From positions 241,079 to 305,078 of the forward strand of contig NZ_QFWW01000006.1 in assembly GCF_003265345.1 (NCBI RefSeq): DNA of 64,000 nucleotides, read 5' to 3'. Below, in pieces: positions 35,670 to 44,858 of the stretch. Position 1 is the stretch's first letter; each line of letters opens with the position of its first letter. Made by a program: the position numbers and the translations under genes. Under the pieces are notes generated by a model, which had not been told where the DNA came from, did no database searches, and saw nothing but the letters and a program-made list of their open reading frames with translations. This DNA is from Lentzea terrae. GTDB taxonomy: Bacteria > Actinomycetota > Actinomycetes > Mycobacteriales > Pseudonocardiaceae.

Positions 35670-35900
35670 CTACGGTCGGACGAGCACGACGCCGGGAACA
35701 TTGCATTGCTGCATAAGCCCGGCGAAGTACGCCGCCGACGCCTCCTCGTTCGTGACCACCCGCAGACCGGTGAAAGGCGCGTCGGGGTCGTTGATGATCG
35801 CCGCATACCTCTGCATCTCGTGGACCTGTTGGTTGTGGACCCTCCCGCAGGAAATCAGGAGCTTGCTTCCCGGCACATAAGGACTGCGGCCGGCCGTCTC
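35670..35900 (-). pseudogene. C-terminal fragment of an unknown protein (possible toxin module)
   Basis: The frame ending at 35670 carries a convincing tail (SKLLISCGRVHNQQVHEMQR, then YAAIINDPDAPFTGLRVVTN and MQQCNVPGVVLVRP). Upstream, a more protein-like reading (AGPFKSIEDRDGR) lies in another frame, so the N-terminal side is frameshifted and then cut off at the att repeat. It ends 14 bp before the small gene at 35655. A toxin C-terminus with its immunity gene is possible; no nuclease or deaminase motif is clear. Confidence 0.45.
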
Positions 35901-35983
35901 GATCCTCAATGGACTTGAAGGGACCCGCGCCGACCTGCAGGAGTCTTGTTTTCCGCAGGTCAACGCGGTCTCGGTGCCATAGT

Positions 35984-36010
35984 TCACTGGTTCGATCCCA
36001 GTATCGCCCA
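35984..36010 (+). repeat. Attachment-site repeat, second copy (attR)
   Basis: Exact copy of 34785-34811 with unrelated flanks (no tRNA body upstream). Bounds a 1.2-kb remnant. An IS element begins 6 bp further on. Confidence 0.85.
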
Positions 36011-36016
36011 TTTCAG

Positions 36017-37356
36017 CCGGAAGGCCCCTCATCTGCACAGATGGGCGAATTCCAGGGGTCGTTGCAACACAACTGATCAACTGGCTTGGGCCAGGAATTT
36101 AGTCAAGCGCTCGGCTGGGGTGTCCCAGCCGAGCGTCTTGCGTGGGCGGCGGTTGAGTTGTGCGGCGACGGCGGCGAGATCTTGGGCGCTGTGGGCTGAG
36201 AGGTCGCTGCCTTTGGGGAAGTACTGGCGTAGCAGGCCGTTGGTGTTCTCGTTGGAGCCGCCTTGCCAGGGGCTGTGGGGGTCGCAGAAGTAGACGGGCA
36301 TGCCGGTGGCGATGATGAACTCGTGGTGGCGGCCCATTTCCGAGCCTTGGTCCCAGGTCAGTGACTGGCGCAGATGTGCGGGCAGGGTGGAGATCGTGTG
36401 GATGAGGCCGTCGCGGACGGTCTCGGCGTCGTGGCGTGCGGGCAGGTGCACGAGCATGACGTAGCAGGTGGCGCGTTCGACCAGCGTGCCGATCGCGGAG
36501 GTGCCGCCACCGCCGATGATCAGATCGCCTTCCCAGTGCTCTGGCACCGCGCGGTCGGCGGCCTCGGCGGGCCGTTCGCTGACCATGATCATCGGGTGGG
36601 TGAAGCGGGGCCGGCGGGCTTCGCCGGTGCGGCGGGGTTTGCGGATGGTTCGTCCGGTGCGCAGCGCTCGGGGCCAGCTCGCGGCGCAGTTCACCGCGGC
36701 CTTGCAGGTAGAGGGTCTGCTAGATCGTCTCGTGGGTCACGTGCAGCTCCGGCCGGTCGGGATGATCGCGGCGCAGCCGGCGGCTGATCTGTTCGGGACT
36801 GCACCGGTCCTCCAGCATGCCCTGCACCAGATCGTGCAGTTCGGGGCAGGCCGTGATCTTGCGCGTCTTCGGGCGCGGGCGCTGCTTGTTGGCACGGTCC
36901 TGGGCGGCGTACGGCCGATAGTCACCCGAGCCGGGATGGGCGTCGTTCTTGATCTCCCGGCTGATCGTGGACGGTGGGCGGCCCAGCTCTGCCGCGATCG
37001 CTCGTTGCGAGCGCCCCGCGCGCAGCCCGTCGGCGATCACGATCCGCTCGTCGATCGAGAGAAACCGGCCTTTCGACGGCGCAGGCCGGACGGCCGGCGG
37101 TCGATCCGCCTTCCGTCCGGCCTGGCTCTTCCGTCCGTACCGCCAGCGATGCCCGGTCCGCCGGTTGATCCCGACCACCCGGCACGCCTCGGCCGTGCCC
37201 ATACCCTTCGCCACAAGATCAAGATATTGACGGCGCTCGGCCACCAGCTTCGTACATCCCTGCGGCGACCGGTCCTTGCGGATCTCGAACACTGCAACCC
37301 GTGAACAACTCAGGTGTTGCAACGATCCCTAGAACCCAAGATGAGGGGCCTTCCGG
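36017..37356 (-). mobile_element. IS30-family-like insertion sequence (defective)
   Basis: About 1.34 kb bounded by imperfect inverted repeats: CCGGAAGGCCCCTCATCT at both outer ends (36017-36034; complement 37339-37356) and TCGTTGCAACAC inside (36059-36070; complement 37314-37325). It contains one transposase gene on the minus strand, disrupted twice. Target duplication not identified. Confidence 0.75.
36077..37322 (-). pseudogene. IS30-type transposase, interrupted by nonsense and frameshift
   Basis: The N-terminal part (from about 37322) has IS30 HTH features: RAIAAELGRPPSTISREIKND and CSPEQISRRLR...THETI. It then meets TAG at about 36720 where the family has Tyr (THETIYQTLY). An extra C near 36680 shifts frame before the DDE part, which reads EHWEGDLIIGG, TWDQGSEMGRH, FCDPHSPWQGGSNENTNGLLRQYFPKG and RPRKTLGWDTPAE. 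Both DDE Asp regions and the Glu region are still legible. The stop rules out simple programmed frameshifting, so this copy is inactive. Confidence 0.88.
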
Positions 37357-37430
37357 TTTTTCGCACACACCAACAACTCCCCGCACCGGCCTGCGGGACA
37401 CAAAGCCGTACACAAACGGGCTCTACAAGG

Positions 37431-37676
37431 TCAGTCAGTCTCCCTCGGCAGGAATAGACCGCTGATGGTCTCCGCGGCTTCCGCATCGCGGTCTGGGATG
37501 TCCTCGGTGTAGGTGTCGAGGGTGAACGCGACCTTCGAGTGACCGAGCCGACTACTCACGATCTTCGGGTGCACCCCTGATCGCAGCGAGATCGTGGCGT
37601 AGGTGTGCCTCACATCGTGCAGCCGGATGAGCGGCACCTTGGCCCGGTCCACCAGCCGGTTGAACCGGCTGGATCG
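37431..37676 (-). pseudogene. Tyrosine integrase, C-terminal catalytic fragment
   Basis: Reads RLVDRAKVPLIRLHDVRHTYAT...SRLGHSKVAFTLDTYTED and ends naturally at 37431. It has HxxR (HDVRH), the LGH box and the nucleophile Tyr (LDTYTED), but nothing N-terminal to box II; the frame runs straight into the end of the P450 gene. Probably the integrase of the element at tRNA-Val(CAC). A matching N-terminal fragment lies at 42330-42672. Confidence 0.85.
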
Positions 37677-37682
37677 TCGTGG

Positions 37683-38840
37683 TCACCAGACGACGTTCAG
37701 CGGGCCGGGGAGGCGCAGCTTCCATCCGTGCGGGGCCGGCCGCCAACCCGGTGCGGGCCGCAGGCCCGGCAATCGGTCCAGCAGCACGTCCACCGACGTG
37801 CGCGCGACCGCCATCACGAACTGGAACGCCGGGCACCCGTGCGGCCCCGCGCCGAAACCCAGGTTCGTCCGGACGTCGCGGTGCACGTCGAACCGGTCCG
37901 GGTCGTCGAACACGCGCTCGTCCCGGTTCGCCGATGCCACTCTCACCGAGAGCGTCGCCCCGGCTGGGACGTCGGCGCCGCCGAGGGCCACCGCACGGGT
38001 GGTCCGCCTTGTCACGTTGCCCAGCGGCGGAGTCCACCGCAGTGCTTCGTTGACGGCGGCGCCGACGAGCCACCTGTTGTCCGACACCTCGGCGAGGACC
38101 TCGCGGTCGGCGAGCAACGCGCTCAGCGTCCACGCGCCGACCCAACCCGCCTGTAGCTGAGCTTGCGCGAGTTGCTTGAGCACGGGCAGCAAATCCGACT
38201 CCGGCCGGGGTTGGCCGGTGGGGCGGTGGGCGTGCACCGCGTGTGACAGCACCGAACGGTCCGGTGCGGCTCGCACCCGTACCAGCGCGCGTGTGAGGAC
38301 GTCGTCCAGGTCGGCCATCGCGTCCGCCACCGCAGTCTCCTCCTCCGGGTCGCGGCTGAAGTTGGTGAGTGCGTCGATGAGCGCGATACCCCACCACCGC
38401 AGCCGGTCGGCGTCCGCGTTGTCCACGCCGGACAGTTGGGGCATGCCGCAGCGTGGCGACGGGCTCGAAGTACGCCGACACCAGCTCTGCTTGCCCGTCC
38501 GAGGCCAAGTCGGAGAGGATCTTCTCCGCCCATGGCCGGACGATGGCGTCCGCGTGATCGTTGACGCGGTGCGGCGCGTAGTCGGTTCGATCGCCTGCCG
38601 CAGGTCCTGGTGCGCGGGGCCGTTCAGGTTCATCAGCGGTGGTCCGCCGCAGAGCCGGACCACGGGCGCGGCCGGGATGTCGGTGGTGAACGTCTCGGGG
38701 TCGTCCCAGCGTGTCGCCAGCCACTGGTTGACCTCCGGTAGTAGGCACACGGGCTGTCCCGCCCTCAGCCGCGCGTACACCGGGTACGGGTCGGCATCGA
38801 GTTCCGCGAGCAGGGATCTCCGCGTCGTTGGTCCGGCCAT
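37683..38840 (-). pseudogene. Cytochrome P450 (copy 1), two compensating frameshifts
   Basis: ATG at 38840, stop at 37683; ends in the same frame, ~385 codons. Clear P450 landmarks: EALRW (ExxR), heme loop FGAGPHGCPAF with Cys, and LRLPGPLNVVW terminus. Between about 38590 and 38445 the natural sequence (DYAPHRVNDHADAIVRPW...YFEPVATLRHA) is in another frame: one base is lost near 38589 and one gained near 38447. Either a mutated enzyme with ~48 scrambled residues or two assembly errors. Overlaps the neighbouring P450. Confidence 0.8.
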
Positions 38841-39987
38841 GACGCCCTCCTCTCTGCCGCGTCCCACATCGCGTCGATCGGTCCCGGCAGCCGCAGCTTC
38901 CAGTCGTGCGGCGCCGCTTGCCAACCAGGTGCCGGCCGCACGTCTGGCATCCGCTCCAGCAACACGTCCAGCGCGGTGCGCGCCACAGCGGTGACCAGCG
39001 GGTGCGCCGGGCAGTCGTGCGGCCCGACACCGAACCCGAGGTGCATGCGGACGTCGCGGTGTCGGTCGAACCGCTCAGGTTCGGTGAACTCCGCCTCGTC
39101 CCAGTTGGCCGAGGCGATGGCCGCCGCGATCATGCTGCCCGCCGGGATCTGCCGGCCGCCGAGTGTCACGTCCCGTGTCGTGCGCCTGCCCAGCACGCCG
39201 ACCGGACCGCTCCACCGCAGCGCCGAGCAGTGTCCGGTCGGCGCGGATCGCGACGAGCTGGTCCGGCTCCGACCACAGCGCCACCAGAGTCCAGCCAGGC
39301 AGGCTCGATCACGCTCAGCGCGATGTGCTTGAGCACCGGCAGCACGTCGGCGTCCGCCTGGGCCTCTCCACGCCGGTTGGCGTGCAACAGGTGGGAGATC
39401 ACCGATCCGTCGGGCTGCTCCCGCAACCGCTGGACAGCGGCGGTGACCGCCGCGTCGTCGGCCATCACGGCGGCCGCCTCAGTGTCCACCGCTGGGTCGC
39501 GCCCGAAGTTGTTCGCCACCTTCGTCAGCGCTTGTCCCCAGCGGCGCAGCGTGTCCGCGCCACCGGGACCGACGCCGAGCAGCGTGGCCTCGGCGATAGC
39601 CGCGACTGGCTCGAAGTAGTCGGCGGCCAGGTCGGCGCAACCCGCCGGGAACACCTCGTCGGCGACCCGGTGCGCGACCGGCCGGGCGATGGTGTCCACG
39701 TAGTCGTTCACCCGGTGGGCGTCGTAGTCGTGCCGGAACGCCTCCCGCACGTCCTGGTGCGACTCGCCCTCCCTCAACAACATGGGTGTCCCACCGCACA
39801 CACCGTGCATCGGCGACGCCGGCTGGTCGGTGGTGAACCGCTCGGTGTCGGTCAGCACGGTGTGGACGTCGTGCCAGCCGGTCACCAGCCACTGGCGGGC
39901 CTCCGGCACCCAGCTGACGGGCTCTTCCCGGCGCAGCCGGGCGTAGGCGGGGTAGGGGTCGGTCTCCTGTTCCGAGATCGTGACCAC
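38765..39987 (-). pseudogene. Cytochrome P450 (copy 2), frameshifted with ExxR lost
   Basis: GTG at 39987. First part is normal (EEPVSWVPEARQWLVTGWHD, CGGTPMLLREGESHQDVR, DYDAHRVNDYVDTIARP). Near 39300 it shifts frame into LVALWSEPDQLVAIRADRTLLGAAVE, and near 39210 again into LRWSGPVGVLGRRTTRD, with the segment that should hold the ExxR Glu missing. The heme loop FGVGPHDCPAH is intact. As read it cannot give a working P450. About 50% alike to copy 1 by eye, so a tandem duplicate. Confidence 0.82.
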
Positions 39988-39991
39988 GGCG

Positions 39992-41340
39992 TCAGTCCGC
40001 GAACGACAGCGCGGTCGCCTCGGGCAGGGGGAACGGGTGGCTCCCCAGCCGTTCGGCGTGCTTGGCGAGGCTTTCCAGGAACTTCGCCGCGAGGTCGAGC
40101 GTGAACCCTTGCCTACACACGACGCGGAGCACGTGGACGTGCTCCAGGTCTGGCGGCAGGCTGTAGGCGGGCACGTGCCAGCCGTCGCTCTTGAGCGCCT
40201 CGGACAGGTGGTACACGGTGAAGCCCACGGCTTCCGGGTCGCGCAGGCGGAAGGCCACCACCGGCAGATCCTCGCCGTCGCCGACGATCTCGAACGGCCC
40301 GACGGCTTGGACGCCCTTCGCGACCTGACGGGCGACCTCCTGGCACCGCTGCGCGATCATTTGGTAGCCGGCCAGCCCGTTGCGCAGAAACTGGTAGTAC
40401 TGCGCGATCACGCCCGAGGCGGGCCGCGAGAAGTTGAGCGTGAACGTGGGGTGGTGGCCGCCGAGCACGTTGCAGTCGAAGACGAGCGACTCGGGCAGGT
40501 ACTCGGGATCACGCCACAGGCACCAGCCGGACCCTGGGTAGACGAGACCGAACTTGTGGCCGGACGCGTTGATCGAGACCACCCTGGGCAGTGCGAAGTC
40601 CCAGGCGAAGTCGACGTCGAGGAACGGCGCGACGAATCCGCCGCTCGCCGCGTCGACGTGCAACGGGACGTCCACGCCCCGGTCCGCCGCCACACCGTCG
40701 AGTGCGGCCGCGATCTCCGCGACCGGGTCGTAGCGCCCGTCCTGGGTGCTGCCGAGCACCGCGACGACGCCGATCGTGTTCTCGTCCACCGCCTCGGCGG
40801 TGAGCGCCGGGTCGAGGATCGTGCGGCCCTCTTCGAGCGGCACCATGCGTGCTTCCACGTCCCAGAAGTTGCAGAACTTCGGCCAGCAGACGTGGACGTG
40901 GCTGCCGAACACCATGTTGGGCTTGCCGGTGCCGCCCCGCTCCCGCCAGCGGCGCAGCATGGCCAGCCCGGCGAGCTGCCACTGGTGGAGCAGCCGATGA
41001 ACCGGCCGTCGTCCTCGTGCCACAGGTTCGCCAGCGCGTTGATGCACTCCTGCTCGATGTCGGAGCTGGCCGGGTACTCCTCGCGGTTCATGAGGTTGAT
41101 CGCGGCGGTGTCCGCGTAGATCCGCTCCAGCTCCGGTTCGGCTACCGTCGTGCAGAACGTGGCCAGGTTGAGGGCTGCCCGACCGTCGAGCAACAGCCGC
41201 GAGTGCACGATACCCGCCGCGACGCCCGCGGGCATCGGGTTCTCAGGCAGCCTGCCCTTCGGGATGACGTCGTCGTCGATCCGCTGAGCGAAGACAGGAG
41301 CGATCTGCAGATCCTGCTCGTCGGTGATCACGCGCTGCAA
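39992..41340 (-). pseudogene. Glutamate-decarboxylase-like PLP enzyme, frameshifted
   Basis: N-terminal frame from 41340 (TTG; a GTG at 41331 is also possible) reads LNLATFCTTVAEPELERIYAD, then GRFIGCSTSGSS. The expected EACML is missing, consistent with a 16-bp deletion between CTCG repeats near 40990, and the rest is in a second frame: LAMLRRWRERGGTGKPN, PLHVDAASGGFVAPF and the PLP lysine INASGHKFG. Group II (GadB) decarboxylase. Starts 4 bp before the P450 gene, so the three once formed an operon. Inactive as read. Confidence 0.85.
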
Positions 41341-41864
41341 ACTTATGGCGACCTCATTCTTCGGGGATCCAAGGAACGGTATGAGGTCTATCGAGACCTC
41401 CGGATAATTGGTTATCCACTATTCAGGTGACACTTGTCCGCCGATTGGTGATAAAAATGTGATCACACTTCTAGCGAAACTAGTCAGGTGCAGATTCAAA
41501 ATCGATTGACGTTCACCTGATGGTTCGGCGCGAACGAGTGAACGGCGTTGTTTTGATGACTCAGCGTGAACGGGTTGCCTTGCTTTGCTACTGCGTTTCG
41601 GCACAGTGACTGTGCTGCAGCATGGCGTGCCGAGAGTGACCGGCCCCTGCGCCCGCCCACAACGAGCCGCCGCGAGCACCGCGTCCATCCTCTTCCTGCA
41701 CCACGACGAGACCAGGTTTGTCCAGCCAACCGCCACCTGGGCGAACAAGATCACCATTCACTCGACTCGGTGCACTTCGGCGGAGCTCTGGCCGAGTGAT
41801 GCACAGGGTGCTTACGCTCCGGTTGGGGCAGTCCGACCGATTCAGGCTGTGCAAGGGAGACGAA
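41341..41864. other. AT-richer intergenic stretch
   Basis: No supportable gene. The first 200 bp are clearly less GC-rich than the surroundings and hold several inverted words (TCAGGTGA.. at 41423, GTTCACCTGA at 41510), so it is probably the old control region of the decarboxylase/P450 operon. Confidence 0.6.
41458..41467. promoter_or_regulatory. Palindrome TGTGATCACA, possible operator
   Basis: Perfect 10-bp palindrome about 120 bp upstream of the decarboxylase gene, preceded by the direct echo GTGATAAAAAT. Resembles half-sites of GntR/CRP-like regulators. No matching regulator is adjacent. Confidence 0.3.
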
Positions 41865-42326
41865 ATGGTGCGTCTGCGTTTGCTCGGAAATGTTGCGTCG
41901 GTCGGTGTTCTGACCGCGACTCTCCTTGTCGGCGTGTTCGTCAGCCCCGCCAGTGCGTGTTCGTGCGCGATCGAAAGTGAAGCGGAACACTACGAGCGCG
42001 CGGATCATGTGTTCACCGGAACGGTTCTCCAGAAGACGGTCGAGCGTGGCCACAAGGCCGATCCGTTCGACGATCTGCATCGCTATGCGGTGCGCGTCCA
42101 CGAGGTGCTCAAGGGGGAAGTTCCGCGGCACGTGAACGTCATCACCACCGTTCACAGCGCCATGTGTGGCATCGAGCTGGCCAAGGGTTCCGAATATCTG
42201 ATCTTCGCGTTCGGCGATTCCAGTGACCGGCGGGTGGAGACCAACCTGTGCAGCGGCACCAGGCTCGTTTCACAACGGCTCGGCTCGATCCGCTCTGAGG
42301 CTGGAATCTGTCACGTCTCAAGCTAG
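41865..42326 (+). CDS. Secreted TIMP-like (CxC) protein
   Basis: 153 residues from the ATG at 41865 after AAGGGAGA. Signal peptide through VFVSPASA, then the mature N-terminus CSCAIESEAEHYERADHVFTG, which has the CxC start of the TIMP/netrin-like OB fold. Further Cys (MCGIEL, NLCSGT) could form disulphides with it. Bacterial TIMP-like proteins are secreted and of unknown role. Intact gene amid decayed neighbours. Confidence 0.8.
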   Translation: MVRLRLLGNVASVGVLTATLLVGVFVSPASACSCAIESEAEHYERADHVFTGTVLQKTVERGHKADPFDDLHRYAVRVHEVLKGEVPRHVNVITTVHSAMCGIELAKGSEYLIFAFGDSSDRRVETNLCSGTRLVSQRLGSIRSEAGICHVSS

Positions 42327-42329
42327 TGC

Positions 42330-42672
42330 GGCCCCCTGCGGGGGCGCTGGCCGTCACCTTGATCCGCGAAATATCGCCGAGAGTCGCGCCGGATCACTGC
42401 GGCAGGATGTGATTGCGAATGTGCGAGTCGTAGGTCGACCACGTCATCGCCGTGACGCGTGCGCCTGCGACCACTCCTGGATCCACTCGTCGATCGTGGT
42501 CTTCGCGAGCCTCGGGTCGACGAACCGCTGCTGCCGCTGGTCCGACTCCACGCCGGCGGCACGGTTGTCCGTCGCCGCTTTGGCCTCAAACCCCTTCTCA
42601 GAGAAAAATTGTTCCGTCGTGAAGCCGACAGCGAACGCGAAACGCGTCGCCATGCTTCTCAACCCAGGCCAT
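42330..42672 (-). pseudogene. Tyrosine integrase, N-terminal fragment
   Basis: Starts at ATG 42672: MAWVEKHGDAFRVRCRLHDG, then (frameshift) SEKGFEAKAATDNRAAG...RLAKTTIDEWIQEW, then (second frameshift) VTAMTWSTYDSHIRNHILPQ and a stop followed by GATLGDISRIKV. This is the arm-binding/SAM-like N-terminus of actinobacterial phage integrases. The catalytic half is missing here but a catalytic half occurs at 37431-37676 on the same strand. Confidence 0.82.
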
Positions 42673-43638
42673 GGTGCCCTTTCTGAGCACCTGCGCCACC
42701 GCGGCTGCCGCCGCCGGATCGCCGTGCGGGGTCTGGCTGATCGCGTGGGCGATGCTGCCGAGGCCGGTCAGCAGTTCCGAGGCGTCCCCGGACGTGCTGC
42801 CCAGCCCGCTGGAGAACACCACCAGCAGCGTGACCTGCCTGCCCCGGCGTGCGGCCAGCTTGCGCAGCACCTCGTTGCCGTGCACGCCGGCGCTGTGGTC
42901 GAGGTCCGTCCAGAGACGTTGCTGGAGTGCCTGTGCGCCGTCTGCGAACGCGCCCGCGCACAGGCACGGACGTCCAGTAGGAGGGTGAAGTGAACCCGGA
43001 GGAGTTACATCTGATCGTTCGATCGCCGTCGCGATCTTGTCCAGTCTGGGGAACACCCGGCTCCTGACCTCACCGTCCCTCATTCCGCGTGCGACTCCTT
43101 CCACATCCTTTCGGACACTCGAACGTGAGGTCAGACATGAGCTTCGATGCCGAGAAGCGCCCGGATGCGTTGCGCGAGCGTCGCGCTCCGTGCGGCGGCC
43201 GGGCTGAAGCAGAGAGACGATCTGCCTGCCCTCAAGGATGTTGCGGCTCTGGCAGATGAAACTGAGGGTAAGCCGGGCGGCGTGGTCATGGTCCTCCACC
43301 AGCCTTCTGGGCGGTCGCCACACACCGCGCCGACGCCGGTGGAGTGGAGCAGGTCCCGGACCAGCCCGTTGTCCTCGTGGCAGGAGACGGTGCGGCTGCG
43401 ACGACTCAACGCTGACGTGTCATGGCGGCACCGATCTTCCCGGTGCACCGCTCTGCCGCGCGGGCGGAGAGTTGAGTCGGCCCGGCAGTCAGCCAGACAC
43501 TTCGAAGCTGTCACCTGCAAGACCACCCGATTCGGCGACTGTGCCGTCCGCACAAGCGCGTCGGTTCGTCCAGTGCGGTACTCATCGGCAGGCTGTTACA
43601 ACACGGCAACCGAGAAGCGCGAAAGGAACAACGACTCA
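42673..43638. other. Decayed stretch with a possible gene remnant
   Basis: No intact gene. On the minus strand 42673-42990 has strong coding-like codon use (GALQQRLW, HGNEVLRKLAARRGRQVTLL, then LTGLGSIAHAISQTPHGDP) continuing in frame into the integrase fragment. Another piece near 43280-43400 reads CHEDNGLVRDLLHSTGVGAV. Neither matches a family I know; both look like remains of the integrated element. Confidence 0.5.
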
Positions 43639-43917
43639 ATGATCCGGATCGTGCCTGCTAAGGACCAGCAAATGCGGGTGACCTGGACGCTGCCCCGGCA
43701 TGAGCCGCCAGGACCCGTCAGCGTGGTCGGCGACTTCAACAACTGGACGCCAGGAGCGACCGAACTCCGAGCCCGCTCCAACGGCAGCCGCACTGCGACG
43801 GTCGTCATGCCGCGGGGCACCACCCTGTGCTTCCGCTACCTCGGCTCGAACGGTCACTGGTTCGACGACGAAGACGCGGGCGCACGCGACGACCACGGCT
43901 GTCTGATCACCGTCTGA
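43639..43917 (+). CDS. Stand-alone CBM48 (glycogen-binding, isoamylase N) domain protein
   Basis: 92 residues from the ATG at 43639 after GAAAGGAAC. The domain signature is complete: VSVVGDFNNWTPGATEL, TATVVMPRGTTLCFRYL and WFDDEDAG. CBM48/AMPK-beta-like domains bind alpha-glucans; alone they may act as adaptors. No glucan enzyme is nearby. Confidence 0.82.
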   Translation: MIRIVPAKDQQMRVTWTLPRHEPPGPVSVVGDFNNWTPGATELRARSNGSRTATVVMPRGTTLCFRYLGSNGHWFDDEDAGARDDHGCLITV

Positions 43918-44059
43918 CGCGAACGCCAGAGCCACAACGATCCCGCGTCGGCGGGACGCCGCGACACAGCGCAGCGGTGTTCACGACATGGCCCCGGCGC
44001 TGGTCGCGAGCGATCTATCTTGGGGTTGCCCCGTTTTGACGGACAAGGTCGATGAGGTG

Positions 44060-44430
44060 TGATCACGCTACCTGATCGGCTGGCTGGTATCGGGTGGCTT
44101 CGTAGGCGGCGGGGCTGAGGTAGCCGAGGCTGGAGTGCCTGCGGCGACCTCACCTGCCCGACCGGACCGGCCCGGCAACGGATCACCCGCATATCATGCC
44201 CAGCCCTCGATGTACTCGAAGATTGCCTTGTGCGCCTTGGCTTTGTGGGCCAGGACTGCCGGTCGAGGAGTTCGGTCTTGATGGTGGCGAAGAACGACTC
44301 GGCGAGCGCGTTGTCCCAGCATTGTCCCTTCCGGCCGACGGACAGCCGGACTCCGGCATCGCCGGCAGCTCGTGCGTACTGGCCAGAGGTGTATTGACAG
44401 CCCCTGTCGGAGTGAACACGCTTTCGCCTG
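44060..44430 (-). pseudogene. IS3-family transposase (OrfB) C-terminal remnant
   Basis: Pieces in order on the minus strand: VHSDRGCQYTSGQYARAAG, GRKGQCWDNALAESFFATIK, (frameshift) AKAHKAIFEYIEGW, (deletion) RRHSSLGYLSPAAYEATRY. These are the DDE Asp and Glu regions and C-terminus of IS3-type OrfB. At least one frameshift and a deletion make it dead. It sits between the decayed region and the first gene of the biosynthetic cluster. Confidence 0.85.
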
Positions 44431-44453
44431 ACGCGGCCGCGGGCAGATCCCCG

Positions 44454-44858
44454 TCATCCGAGACGAGTGCTGATCGCCAGCCGGTTGAAGGCGTTTGCCA
44501 CGACCGCGGTCCACAGCAGGTCGGCGACACCCTTCTCACCAAACTCGCGGCGCGCGTCGTCCAGCACGGATTGTGGCACCTGGCCGTCGCGCACCAGCGT
44601 CACGACCTCGGCGACGGCGAACGCCGCACGCTCGCGTCCGGTGAAGTCCGGATGGGTGCGCCACGATGCCAGGTTCTCCAGCCGTTCCCCGGTCTCGCCC
44701 GCCAGTGCCGAGTGCAGCCGGACGCAGAAAGTGCACCCGTTGAGCTGCGAGCACCGAAGTTTCACCAGTTCCCGCAGCCCTGCGGGGAGAACCGCGCTGT
44801 CGTCGACGGTCTTCGCCAGCACGCCCAGCGCCGCGTAGCGCGTTCCGTGGGGAGTCAT
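44454..44858 (-). CDS. AhpD/carboxymuconolactone-decarboxylase-like protein
   Basis: 134 residues from the ATG at 44858, which overlaps the stop of the ligase gene (ATGA). Motif CTFCVRLHSALA gives the CxxC...H active site of AhpD-like alkylhydroperoxidases. Members act as peroxidase partners or as small decarboxylase-fold enzymes. Last gene of the leftward biosynthetic arm. Confidence 0.85.
   Translation of the reverse strand: MTPHGTRYAALGVLAKTVDDSAVLPAGLRELVKLRCSQLNGCTFCVRLHSALAGETGERLENLASWRTHPDFTGRERAAFAVAEVVTLVRDGQVPQSVLDDARREFGEKGVADLLWTAVVANAFNRLAISTRLG

Noticed and set aside
36680..36720. Programmed frameshifting of the IS30-like transposase
   Set aside because: There is an in-frame TAG in addition to the shift and IS30 elements normally use a single ORF; decay is simpler.
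39163..41119. Plus-strand frames of 313 and 379 codons over the decarboxylase/P450 region
   Set aside because: Antisense to recognisable (though broken) PLP and P450 sequences and without domains.
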